Shown piece after piece: positions 42,397 through 50,793 of a DNA stretch of 64,000 bases (within the stretch, counting starts at the first letter, position 1; each line of letters opens with the position of its first letter). The stretch lies in NCBI GenBank assembly GCA_900540475.1, contig UQGG01000034.1:1-64000 (forward strand), written 5' to 3'. A program made the translations under genes and the position numbers. Below the pieces are notes generated by a model, which made no database searches, was not told the origin of the DNA, and was given only the letters and a program-made list of their open reading frames with translations. Source of the stretch: an uncultured Robinsoniella sp. (GTDB taxonomy: Bacteria > Bacillota > Clostridia > Lachnospirales > Lachnospiraceae).

Positions 42397-42436
42397 AATC
42401 CTTGGCCATAGTTTATATTATGGTCAAGGATTTTTT
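42397..42436 (+). terminator. Terminator after rpsU
   Basis: AATCCTTGGCCATA pairs with TATGGTCAAGGATT, followed by six T. Confidence 0.92.
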
Positions 42437-42448
42437 AAAGGGAAAATT

Positions 42449-42493
42449 GTGAAAGAATAGCGGGACCAGCTTGCGCTGTTCAGGGGAATAATT
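42449..42493 (+). repeat. Repeat family A, shortened copy before cardiolipin synthase
   Basis: It keeps GTGAAAGAATAGCG and the second hairpin (AGCG...CTTGCGCT) and the tail CAGGGGAATAA, but lacks about 25 central nt. The tail is the ribosome-binding site of the gene at 42494. Confidence 0.75.
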
Positions 42494-44029
42494 ATGAAAA
42501 AAATACTAAAGCTTGTTTTCAGCAGGCTATTCTATGTTGGTGTAGCGATTGTCTTTCAAGTCTTCTGGATTGTAGTTATGGCATATCGTCTGGAGCGGAT
42601 GTTCCCGGTGATGTCTGTATTTGTGACCATAGCCTGTATCGCAGCAGTGCTGTGGATTGTTAATAAACGAATGAATCCGTCTTATAAACTGGCGTGGACC
42701 ATGCTGATTTTGTCGGTTCCTATTTTTGGGGCCGTTATTTATCTGATATTTGGGAAGTCCAGGCTGGCAAGCGAAACTCAGAAAAAATTTGATGAAGAAG
42801 CAAAAAAAACAGATGTTGTCCTTCAGGAGGACAGACAGGCAAGGGAAAATTTAAATGAGCTGGATTACCATATGGATAACCAGTCCAGATATATCCGGGA
42901 CTACGCCGGATTTCCGGTGTATCAAAACACAGAGACGGAGTATTTCCCAATTGGAGAAGAATTATATAAAAGCCTGATACAGGAACTGGAGAAAGCAAAA
43001 CATTTTATCTTTATGGAATACTTTATCATTGATAAAGGTATGATGTGGGAGTCCGTACTGGAAATTCTGGTGAGAAAAGTAGCGGAAGGAGTAGATGTCC
43101 GGCTGATTTATGATGATATGGGATGTGTTAATACGCTGCCGGCACAATTTTACAAAGAGCTTCAGGCAAAAGGAATTAAATGTGCTGCGTTCAATCCTTT
43201 CCGCCCCATTGTATCCGTAATTCTCAATAACCGTGACCACAGGAAAATTACGGTCATAGACGGGCACACCAGCTTTACTGGGGGAATTAACCTGGCGGAT
43301 GAGTATATAAACCGCAAGAAACGTTTTGGACACTGGAAAGATACCGGTGTTATGTTAAAAGGGGAAGCGGTCCGGAATTTTACAGTAATGTTCATTCAGA
43401 TGTGGAATGTTATTACCGGCATGGAAGATAAATTAGAAAATTATATGCCTCACGTTTATCATAAAGAAACTTTTCGGGGAGAAGGCTTTGTTCAGCCTTA
43501 CGCAGATACCCCGTTGGATAATGAAATCGTGGGAGAAAATGTTTACATAAATGCGATAACAAAGGCGAAGAGATATGTCTATATTTTTACTCCATATCTG
43601 ATTATTGATAATGAAATGATGACAGCATTGTGCCTGGCGGCAAAAAACGGTGTGGATGTAAGGATCGTTACACCGGGAATACCGGATAAAAAGATGGTAT
43701 TCTTATTGACTCAGTCCTATTATGCGCAGCTTTTGGAAGCTGGTGTGAAGATCTATGAATACCAGCCTGGATTTATCCATGCCAAATCCTTTGTCTGCGA
43801 TGACGAACTGGCAATTGTGGGTACCATTAATATGGACTACAGAAGCCTGTATCTGCATTTTGAATGCGCGGTATGGATGTACCGGACAAAAGCTGTGATG
43901 CAGTTAAAGAAAGATGTTTTTGAAACCATAGAGGTAAGCACCAGGATAACGGAGGAATTTTGCAGAGAGCGTAATATTTTAATCCGAGGTGTACAGAACT
44001 TACTCCGTTTATTTGCTCCATTATTATAA
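42494..44029 (+). CDS. cls: Cardiolipin synthase, phospholipase D family
   Basis: Joins two phosphatidylglycerols to cardiolipin and glycerol in the membrane. 511 residues. Two to three N-terminal hydrophobic segments (PLDc_N region, about 1-75), then two HKD motifs: HRKITVIDG near residue 250 and HAKSFVCDDE near residue 429. The following GSIN-like turns (SFTGGINLADEY, VGTINMDYRS) are typical of ClsA-type enzymes. Start ATG 42494 with ribosome-binding site from a family A repeat. Monocistronic. Confidence 0.9.
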   Translation: MKKILKLVFSRLFYVGVAIVFQVFWIVVMAYRLERMFPVMSVFVTIACIAAVLWIVNKRMNPSYKLAWTMLILSVPIFGAVIYLIFGKSRLASETQKKFDEEAKKTDVVLQEDRQARENLNELDYHMDNQSRYIRDYAGFPVYQNTETEYFPIGEELYKSLIQELEKAKHFIFMEYFIIDKGMMWESVLEILVRKVAEGVDVRLIYDDMGCVNTLPAQFYKELQAKGIKCAAFNPFRPIVSVILNNRDHRKITVIDGHTSFTGGINLADEYINRKKRFGHWKDTGVMLKGEAVRNFTVMFIQMWNVITGMEDKLENYMPHVYHKETFRGEGFVQPYADTPLDNEIVGENVYINAITKAKRYVYIFTPYLIIDNEMMTALCLAAKNGVDVRIVTPGIPDKKMVFLLTQSYYAQLLEAGVKIYEYQPGFIHAKSFVCDDELAIVGTINMDYRSLYLHFECAVWMYRTKAVMQLKKDVFETIEVSTRITEEFCRERNILIRGVQNLLRLFAPLL

Positions 44030-44211
44030 AAATTTTATATTATTAATTTTTTTTTAAGTTTCTCTAAGTTTTCCTGAAGTGTATAGTATATTTAAAAAAA
44101 GTATGGTAAGATAAGTGCTAATTAGAGTATATACAGATTCTAGAGCGTATTTGGACAAGCTAATGAAAGTTGTCTGAATTATGAAAAAGATGAGCAAAGG
44201 GGAGTGAATAT

Positions 44212-44802
44212 ATGCCTTGGAATTTTCCGGTTATCGGAACAGACATTTATCATATCGTACAGTGGTTTTTTATATATAGCATTTTAGGCTGGGTGGTAGA
44301 ATCCATTTATATGTCATTTTGTGAAAAGAGATGGGTAAACCGTGGATTTATATTTGGTCCGATCTGTCCGATTTATGGTTTTGGTGCTGTGGCTGCTTAT
44401 TTTATATTAGAGCCGTTAGCAGGTAATTACGCAGTACTGTTTATTGCAGGAAGCCTTCTGGCTACTGGCTGGGAATGGTTCGTAGCAAAGGTAATGTTAC
44501 ATATCTTTGGTGAAGTATGGTGGGATTACTCGAATAAACCATTTAACTATAAAGGAATCTTATGCCTGGAAAGTTCTATAGCCTGGGGCTTTTACACCAT
44601 TATATTATTTACCTTCTTACATAAGGGAGTGATGATGATGGCGGACAGCTACAGTTATAAAATAGGCTGTGTGGCAGCAGGAATCTTAATGGTTTACTAC
44701 ATGATTGATTTTACGATTCATCTGTGTAAAGCTAAGTTTCCATCGGTGCCAAGACGTGCCAGAGCATTTCGGGACAGCCTTGTAAACTTTTATAGGGGCT
44801 GA
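44212..44802 (+). CDS. CmpB-like integral membrane protein (putative ABC type IV transporter, DUF1113)
   Basis: A 196-residue membrane protein with about five helices. The motif WFFIYSILGWVVESIYMSF and the NRGFIFGPICPIYGFGA block are the hallmarks of PF06541 (CmpB, formerly DUF1113). The function is not established. It is preceded by GGGGAG and a 180-bp AT-rich spacer, and followed by a 159-bp gap with no gene. Confidence 0.82.
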   Translation: MPWNFPVIGTDIYHIVQWFFIYSILGWVVESIYMSFCEKRWVNRGFIFGPICPIYGFGAVAAYFILEPLAGNYAVLFIAGSLLATGWEWFVAKVMLHIFGEVWWDYSNKPFNYKGILCLESSIAWGFYTIILFTFLHKGVMMMADSYSYKIGCVAAGILMVYYMIDFTIHLCKAKFPSVPRRARAFRDSLVNFYRG

Positions 44803-44961
44803 TATTTGGAAAAATGCGCTTTCAAAGGACAGAAGCAATTACTGTGAGCACCGGAAGGGCGTAAACAGTAACAGATTTTCAGAAAACTGAATAAAAGAAG
44901 CATAAACCGCTTTCAGATCGCTTATATTTAGGTATAGAATGATTTGGGAGCGGTTATTTTT

Positions 44962-46137
44962 ATGAAGAGATGGTTGGCATTATTTATGGCTGTCATTCTG
45001 CTATTTCAAAATGTTACAGTTGTAAAAGCAGAAGAAGAGACAGCATCGGATGCTGCGGTGACGATTGAAGCGCCCTCCGCAGTATTAATGGAAGCTTCTA
45101 CGGGAACGATACTCTATGAAAAAGATGCACATCAGAAATTAAACCCTGCAAGTGTTACGAAGATTATGACATTGCTGCTGATTTTTGAGGCATTAGATGC
45201 AGGTAAGATTAAAATGGACGAGGAAGTGGTGACCAGTGCCCATGCAAAATCCATGGGGGGATCACAGGTTTATCTGGAAGAGGGCGAGAAGCAGACGGTG
45301 GAGACTTTGATAAAATGCATTGTAATTGCATCCGGAAATGATGCAGCCGTAACAATGGCTGAGAGAATTTCCGGCAGTGAGGAAGAATTTGTCCGTCAAA
45401 TGAACCAAAGAGCAAAAGACCTGGGAATGAATGATACAAATTTCATTGATTGCTGCGGACTTACCGATTCACCGGATCATTATACTTCGGCATATGATGT
45501 GGCGGTGATGTCCAGGGAACTGGTTACTAATTATCCCAAGATCTACGATTATTCTACTATATGGATGGAAAATATCACCCACGTGACAAATAAAGGCTCT
45601 TCAGAATTTGGACTGACTAATACGAACAAACTTCTGCGCAGCTATGACGGATGCATGGGACTGAAAACAGGAAGCACCAGTACGGCAAAGTACTGTCTGT
45701 CAGCCACCGCAATACGAAATGATATCGAGCTGATCAGCGTAATTCTAAAGGCTCCGGATACGAAAACAAGGTTTAACAATGCAGCAACGCTTTTAAACTA
45801 TGGATTTGGAAAGTGTGCCCTGTACATAGACAAGAATGATGATAAACTTCCGATGCTCACCGTAAAAAAAGGTGTAGAAGATCAGGCGGGCTGTACCTAT
45901 GAAGGAGAATTCCGCTATCTGGATACAAAAGGACAGGATTTATCCAAGATAAGTAAGGAAGTAAAGATGGGTGAGGAGATTACAGCGCCTGTAAAAAAAG
46001 GTGATGTAGCCGGAAAGGCTGTTTATTCCATCAATGGAAAAGAGATTGGCAGTGTCAATATTTTATTTGACCGGGATATTGAAGAAGCAGGATTTTTGGA
46101 TTGTCTGAAAGAAGCCTGGGAAGAATATTGTTTCTAA
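44962..46137 (+). CDS. dacF: D-alanyl-D-alanine carboxypeptidase, DacF type
   Basis: A secreted S11 penicillin-binding protein of 391 residues that trims peptidoglycan stem peptides. The ATG at 44962 follows GGGAGCGG. Signal peptide about 1-23 (MKRWLALFMAVILLFQ...VKA). Catalytic SxxK is in NPASVTKIM, SxN in IASGNDAA, KTG in LKTGSTSTA. The beta-rich C-terminal domain and an amphipathic tail (LDCLKEAWEEY) that could bind the membrane follow. One of three S11 carboxypeptidases in this window. Confidence 0.92.
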   Translation: MKRWLALFMAVILLFQNVTVVKAEEETASDAAVTIEAPSAVLMEASTGTILYEKDAHQKLNPASVTKIMTLLLIFEALDAGKIKMDEEVVTSAHAKSMGGSQVYLEEGEKQTVETLIKCIVIASGNDAAVTMAERISGSEEEFVRQMNQRAKDLGMNDTNFIDCCGLTDSPDHYTSAYDVAVMSRELVTNYPKIYDYSTIWMENITHVTNKGSSEFGLTNTNKLLRSYDGCMGLKTGSTSTAKYCLSATAIRNDIELISVILKAPDTKTRFNNAATLLNYGFGKCALYIDKNDDKLPMLTVKKGVEDQAGCTYEGEFRYLDTKGQDLSKISKEVKMGEEITAPVKKGDVAGKAVYSINGKEIGSVNILFDRDIEEAGFLDCLKEAWEEYCF

Positions 46138-46158
46138 GAGATTGTCTGGATCAGGATA

Positions 46159-46182
46159 AGGAGCCTCGAAAGGGGCTCTTTT
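46159..46182 (+). terminator. Terminator after dacF
   Basis: GAGCC with GGCTC (TC-GAAA-GG centre), followed by TTTT. Confidence 0.75.
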
Positions 46183-46261
46183 CATTTTAGGAAAATTATG
46201 ATATACTTTTGAGAACGTCCGTATAGGAAGGTTTTTAGAAGAAGAATTATATGGAGAATCA

Positions 46262-47065
46262 ATGAAAAAATTTAAAATAACAACGTATAAAATTAAAACG
46301 GAACAAAAAAATAATGCCCCCGGCAGGCCTGTGCGTGTAGTTGTGCTGGCGGATCTGCACTGTACGGTTTACGGTGAAAATAATAGCCGTCTGATACAGG
46401 CAGTTTATAAAATAAATCCGGATATGGTTATGGTTGTGGGCGATATGCTGGTTTCCAAGCCGGATAAGCCTACGGATATGGCATCCACGGTGTATCTTTT
46501 GAAAGCACTGGTCAAAAAGTATCCGGTCTATTACAGCAATGGAAACCATGAGTACCGCATGAAAATATATCCCCAGATATACGGGGATGTCTATGAGCGT
46601 TTTCAAAAGGAGATCCGTTCCCTTGGGGTGGTTCTGCTGGAAAATGAAAGGTGTCTGTGCCAGGCTGCCGGTATGAAAATGATTATCCACGGATTTGAAC
46701 TGGACAAACGTTTTTTTAAACGGTTTTCCAGAGAAAAGCTGAGTGTGGAGGAAATGTATCAGGCTCTTGGCAGACCGGATGAGAGAGGATATCATATTCT
46801 GCTGGCGCACAATCCGGTATTTTTTAAAACTTATGCAGGCTGGGGAGCAGATTTGACTTTATCGGGTCATCTCCATGGGGGGATGATACGGCTGCCGTTT
46901 CTGGGTGGGGTCATCAGTCCTCAGGTACAGCTGTTTCCCAAGTATGATAAAGGGCTCTTTCATATAGGAAAGCACAAGTTAGTGGTGAGTGCCGGACTTG
47001 GAAGCCATTCTATTAAACTGCGGATTCTTAACCCAACGGAGCTGGTTGTTTTGGAATTGCAGTAA
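46262..47065 (+). CDS. Calcineurin-like metallophosphoesterase, YkuE type
   Basis: A 267-residue phosphoesterase with the metal motifs DLHC, VVGDM, GNHE, and GHLHGGMIRLPF. The GHLHGG-RLPF ending is typical of the YkuE/YaeI group, which cleave UDP-diacylglucosamine or similar lipids at the membrane; the exact substrate here is unknown. No clear signal peptide is seen. Starts ATG 46262 behind GGAG, 125 bp after dacF. Confidence 0.85.
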   Translation: MKKFKITTYKIKTEQKNNAPGRPVRVVVLADLHCTVYGENNSRLIQAVYKINPDMVMVVGDMLVSKPDKPTDMASTVYLLKALVKKYPVYYSNGNHEYRMKIYPQIYGDVYERFQKEIRSLGVVLLENERCLCQAAGMKMIIHGFELDKRFFKRFSREKLSVEEMYQALGRPDERGYHILLAHNPVFFKTYAGWGADLTLSGHLHGGMIRLPFLGGVISPQVQLFPKYDKGLFHIGKHKLVVSAGLGSHSIKLRILNPTELVVLELQ

Positions 47066-47070
47066 ATTAC

Positions 47071-47099
47071 TTGCAAATATTAAAAAAACTTAGTACAAT
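47071..47099 (+). promoter_or_regulatory. Promoter of scpAB
   Basis: TTGCAA (47071-47076), 17-bp spacer, TACAAT (47094-47099). Confidence 0.7.
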
Positions 47100-47151
47100 A
47101 AAGAATATGCGTTTAACGCCAGACAATTCGTAAAAGAAGGCAGGAAATATT

Positions 47152-47904
47152 ATGGGAATTCCCGTCAAGCTGGAGGCATTTGAAGGTCCGCTGGATCTGC
47201 TCTTGCATTTGATTGATAAAAATAAAGTTAGTATCTATGATATCCCTATTGTGGAAATCACCAGACAGTATCTGGAATATATACAGGAAATGGAGCGGCA
47301 GGACTTAGGTGTCATGAGCGAGTTTTTGGTCATGGCAGCTACCCTGATTGATATTAAGTCCAAGATGCTTCTTCCAAAAGAAGTAAATGAAGAAGGGGAA
47401 GAGGAAGATCCCCGCCAGGAGCTGGTAGAACAGCTGCTGCAGTACAAATTATTTAAATTCATGTCTTATGAATTGCGTGACCGGCAGGAAGATGCCCAGT
47501 TATTTTTATACAAGCCGCCAACTGTACCAGAGGAAGTAGAGGAGTACCGGGAGCCAATCCATTTGGAGGAGCTGCTTTCCGGCGTGACACTGGCTAAGCT
47601 CAATGCAATCTTCAAAGCGGTAATGAAGCGGCAGGAAAACAGAATTGACCCAATCCGGAGCACGTTTGGGAATCTGGAAAAAGAAGAAGTGAGTCTGGAT
47701 GAAAAAATGGACTTTGTGGAGCAGTATGTAATGACCAGAAAAACCTGCAGATTTCGTGACCTTCTGGTATTGCAGACAAGTAAAATTCATGTCATTGTGG
47801 CTTTTTTAGCAATACTGGAACTGATGAAAGTGGGCAAAATCAATATTATGCAGCAGAATATCTTTGATGATATTTACATAACGGCAAATTTAGAGCCTGT
47901 TTAA
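47152..47904 (+). CDS. scpA: Segregation and condensation protein A (kleisin)
   Basis: A 250-residue kleisin that bridges the SMC heads and acts in chromosome condensation. The start EAFEGPLDLLLHLIDKNKVSIYDIPI is the family signature. The C-terminal winged-helix part ends with VAFLAILELMKVGKI. The last four residues before the stop (LEPV) are encoded by a copy of repeat family B, which starts inside the gene. scpB follows 82 bp later. Confidence 0.95.
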   Translation: MGIPVKLEAFEGPLDLLLHLIDKNKVSIYDIPIVEITRQYLEYIQEMERQDLGVMSEFLVMAATLIDIKSKMLLPKEVNEEGEEEDPRQELVEQLLQYKLFKFMSYELRDRQEDAQLFLYKPPTVPEEVEEYREPIHLEELLSGVTLAKLNAIFKAVMKRQENRIDPIRSTFGNLEKEEVSLDEKMDFVEQYVMTRKTCRFRDLLVLQTSKIHVIVAFLAILELMKVGKINIMQQNIFDDIYITANLEPV

Positions 47905-47927
47905 AATTTGATTTACGCACAGGCTCT
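47892..47927. repeat. Repeat family B, perfect palindrome at the end of scpA
   Basis: AGAGCCTGT (47892-47900) with ACAGGCTCT (47919-47927), 18-nt loop. The left arm is inside the scpA coding end and includes its stop. It may limit read-through to scpB. Confidence 0.7.
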
Positions 47928-47986
47928 GGATAAGCAGGCTGCCAAATGGAATACGGTGAAGTGTAGAGGAAAAGCGAGGAATACGA

Positions 47987-48556
47987 GTGGATTTAAAAAA
48001 GACAGAAGCTGCAATCGAAGCGATCCTTTTTACCATGGGTGAATCCGTGGAAGTGGACAAGATTGCAAAAGCAGTAGAACAGGATACCGAAACGACTAAA
48101 AAAATCTTACATAATATGATGGACCGTTATCAGACGGAAGACCGGGGAATTCAGATTATTGAACTGGAAAATGCATTTCAGATGTGTACCAAGAGGGACA
48201 TGTATGAATATCTGATCCGGATTGCAAAGCAGCCTAAAAAAATGATATTAACGGATGTTGCGCTGGAAACCCTGTCCATAATAGCATATAAACAGCCAAT
48301 CACAAAAATGGAAATTGAAAAAATCCGTGGTGTAAAGAGTGACCACGCCGTGAACAAGCTGATTGAATATAATTTGGTAAAAGAGCTAGGGCGGCTGGAT
48401 GCGCCGGGACGCCCGCTTTTATTTGGAACAACAGAAGAATTCTTAAGGAATTTCGGGGTACACTCTTTAGAAGACCTGCCAACTGTAAATCCTGTACAGC
48501 TGGAGGATTTCAAGGCAGAGGCGGAAGAAGAGATTCAATTAAAACTGAACATTTAG
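47987..48556 (+). CDS. scpB: Segregation and condensation protein B
   Basis: A 189-residue protein of two winged-helix domains that bind the SMC-ScpA complex. GTG start at 47987 behind GAGG. The blocks AAIEAILFTMGESVEVDKIA, ALETLSIIAYKQPITKMEIEKIRGV and the LGRLDAPGRPLLFGTT signature are typical. The stop TAG is formed by a copy of repeat family B. Confidence 0.94.
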   Translation: MDLKKTEAAIEAILFTMGESVEVDKIAKAVEQDTETTKKILHNMMDRYQTEDRGIQIIELENAFQMCTKRDMYEYLIRIAKQPKKMILTDVALETLSIIAYKQPITKMEIEKIRGVKSDHAVNKLIEYNLVKELGRLDAPGRPLLFGTTEEFLRNFGVHSLEDLPTVNPVQLEDFKAEAEEEIQLKLNI

Positions 48557-48586
48557 AGCGTGATTGAAATTCTAGGATGGGAGCGT
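48555..48586. repeat. Repeat family B, copy between scpB and the phospholipase-like gene
   Basis: AGAGCGTGATTGAAATT (48555-48571) with a right part GGGAGCG (48579-48585) that is also the ribosome-binding site of the next gene. Confidence 0.45.
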
Positions 48587-48590
48587 TTTT

Positions 48591-49379
48591 ATGCCTACAA
48601 CATATGCACATGATGCTTTTGGAAAGATCATTTACCAAAAGCTTCCGGAAGAGATGAAACAGATAATCGGGAATGAAAGGACAGCATATCTGATCGGATT
48701 GCACGGTCCGGATATCCTTTTCTATAACAGACCCTTTTGTAAAAACCCAATCAGCCAGAAAGGACATGAGATGCATGAAGAGCTTGCATCCGTATTCTTC
48801 AGTGCATGCAAGAAAAAATACATGGAGGAAGAAAGTGAGATACTTCTTGCCTATATGTTTGGATTTGTATGCCATTATATGCTGGACAGTACCTGCCATC
48901 CATATATTAATGAATATATAGAGAAGACGGGAGTGTCCCACGACGAAATCGAAACAGAGTTTGACCGGGAACTGATGGAACGCAATAACCGCAACCCGTT
49001 CCGGTTCCGCCCTTCTGATTCCGTCCATCTGGAAAAAGAGACCATAAGGGAAATCGCCAATGCATTGTCGGATCTCAGTGAATGCCAGGTGCGCCATTGT
49101 CTGAAAGCGATGAAATTCTATACCAATATAACGGTTTGCTCCAACTGCTTTAAGCGTAATTTTCTGCTTAACATGGCACGTTTTACCAAAGCGTCCGACG
49201 CAATTCAGGGAAGAATTATAAAAAAGAAAAAAAGCAAGCGCTGCGAGGAAAGCAACCAGATGCTGCTGCATTTGTTCAGGCTGGCTGTCCCGGAGACTGT
49301 TACGGTAATGGAAGATTTTTATAATACGATTACAGATATGGACTATCTGAATTACCGTTTTGAAAGGAATTACAAATAA
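48591..49379 (+). CDS. Zinc-dependent phospholipase C-like protein
   Basis: A 262-residue protein of the PF00882 zinc-dependent phospholipase C-like fold. Conserved elements are MPTTYAHDAFG, IGLHGPDILFY, HEMHEE, and GFVCHYMLDSTCHPY, where the His and Asp residues would bind zinc. No signal peptide is seen, unlike secreted clostridial phospholipases, so it is probably an intracellular relative of unknown substrate. It is placed 34 bp after scpB and may be co-transcribed. Confidence 0.78.
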   Translation: MPTTYAHDAFGKIIYQKLPEEMKQIIGNERTAYLIGLHGPDILFYNRPFCKNPISQKGHEMHEELASVFFSACKKKYMEEESEILLAYMFGFVCHYMLDSTCHPYINEYIEKTGVSHDEIETEFDRELMERNNRNPFRFRPSDSVHLEKETIREIANALSDLSECQVRHCLKAMKFYTNITVCSNCFKRNFLLNMARFTKASDAIQGRIIKKKKSKRCEESNQMLLHLFRLAVPETVTVMEDFYNTITDMDYLNYRFERNYK

Positions 49380-49461
49380 ATCGAATAAAACTTGGAAATA
49401 CTTTATAATATTCTCCCATATCCCACATATACTAGTAGAAAAGCCATAGGATGTAAAGTGG

Positions 49462-50700
49462 ATGAAGAAAATAATTGCAATTCTTATCATATTGCTGCTC
49501 AGCATTTCGGGAAACAGTCTTGTCGGTCTGGCGGCAGAAGAACAGACCCCGGAAGAGCTTAAAAATTTATACGCCCGTAGTGCCGTTTTAATGGATGGCG
49601 ATACTGGGCGTATTCTTTATGGAAAGAATGAAAATGACGTCATGCCAATGGCGAGCACTACCAAGATCATGACCTGCATTCTTACACTGGAAAAAGGAGA
49701 CCTGGATTCTATAGTTACCGCATCTTCCCTTGCAGCCTCCCAGCCCAAGGTAAGGCTGGGCATGAATACAGGCGAAGGTTTTTACCTGAAAGACCTGCTC
49801 TATGCACTTATGCTGGAGTCATTTAACGATGCAGCCGTTGCCATAGCAGAGCATCTGGGGGGAAGTGTGGAAGGGTTTGCCGACATGATGAATGCTAAGG
49901 CGAAGGAAATCGGATGCACGGATACCTATTTCATTACGCCAAACGGTCTGGACGCAACCGATGAAAATGGAACCCATGCCACAACTGCAGCGAATCTGGC
50001 ACGGATTATGAAATACTGCATCACAGAATCGCCACAAAAAGATAAGTTTTTAGAAATTACAAGAGCTGCGAATCACAGTTTTACCAATGCGGACCAGACG
50101 AGAAATTTTTCCTGTGTAAACCACAATGCCTTTTTAAGTATGATGGAAGGCGCGCTTTCCGGTAAGACCGGGTTTACCAACAATGCAGGATATTGTTATG
50201 TAGGGGCTCTTAAAAGGGACGGTAAGACCTTTATCGTTGCTTTGCTGGCGTGCGGCTGGCCGAATAACAAAGGCTATAAGTGGAGTGACACCAGAAAACT
50301 GATGAATTATGGGCTGGGGCACTATGATTTCAAAGAAATACATATTGGAAATGAACCCGGTGTATTCGTGGCATCAGATGTTATAAAGCCGGTAAAAGTA
50401 GAAAAAGGAATTCCGGAGAGCCAGAATCTGCAGGATACTGCTTTTGCAAATACCAGCCTGAAATGTCCCAAAGAGGACAGTATAAAAATGCTCTTATCGG
50501 AAGATGAGAAAATCACAGCCGATTACCAGATGAAAGAACAACTGGAAGCGCCGGTAACGAAGAACACCGAAATCGGAAAAGTAACCTATTACCTGAATGG
50601 AAAAGCGTTGAGGGAGTATCCGATTATTACCACACAGGATATCGATAAACTGGATTTTTCCTGGTGCCTGGATAAGATATGGGGATGGTTTGCTGCCTAG
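49462..50700 (+). CDS. D-alanyl-D-alanine carboxypeptidase, DacF type
   Basis: A 412-residue S11 penicillin-binding protein. Signal peptide about residues 1-24. Catalytic motifs: SxxK in ASTTKIMTC, SxN as SFNDAAVA, KTG in GKTGFTNNAGYC. A C-terminal beta domain and a Trp-rich amphipathic tail (WCLDKIWGWFAA) should hold it at the membrane. It trims stem-peptide D-Ala. The position after scpAB matches the dacF neighbourhood of many clostridia. Ribosome-binding site is weak (GTGG). Confidence 0.92.
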   Translation: MKKIIAILIILLLSISGNSLVGLAAEEQTPEELKNLYARSAVLMDGDTGRILYGKNENDVMPMASTTKIMTCILTLEKGDLDSIVTASSLAASQPKVRLGMNTGEGFYLKDLLYALMLESFNDAAVAIAEHLGGSVEGFADMMNAKAKEIGCTDTYFITPNGLDATDENGTHATTAANLARIMKYCITESPQKDKFLEITRAANHSFTNADQTRNFSCVNHNAFLSMMEGALSGKTGFTNNAGYCYVGALKRDGKTFIVALLACGWPNNKGYKWSDTRKLMNYGLGHYDFKEIHIGNEPGVFVASDVIKPVKVEKGIPESQNLQDTAFANTSLKCPKEDSIKMLLSEDEKITADYQMKEQLEAPVTKNTEIGKVTYYLNGKALREYPIITTQDIDKLDFSWCLDKIWGWFAA

Positions 50701-50712
50701 AAAAATTCTACT

Positions 50713-50740
50713 TTGAAAAACCCTGGTGCAATGCTATAAT
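50713..50740 (+). promoter_or_regulatory. Promoter of the second topB
   Basis: TTGAAA (50713-50718), 16-bp spacer, TATAAT (50735-50740). Confidence 0.75.
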
Positions 50741-50793
50741 AACAGGAAGCGGATTTTTCGCAAATAAGACAAAAGCAGAGGATGAATTAATAT

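Noticed and set aside
44806..44870. Fifth copy of repeat family A
   Set aside because: Only a short GCGCTTTCAAA stretch is shared; the second hairpin and the AGGGG tail are absent.
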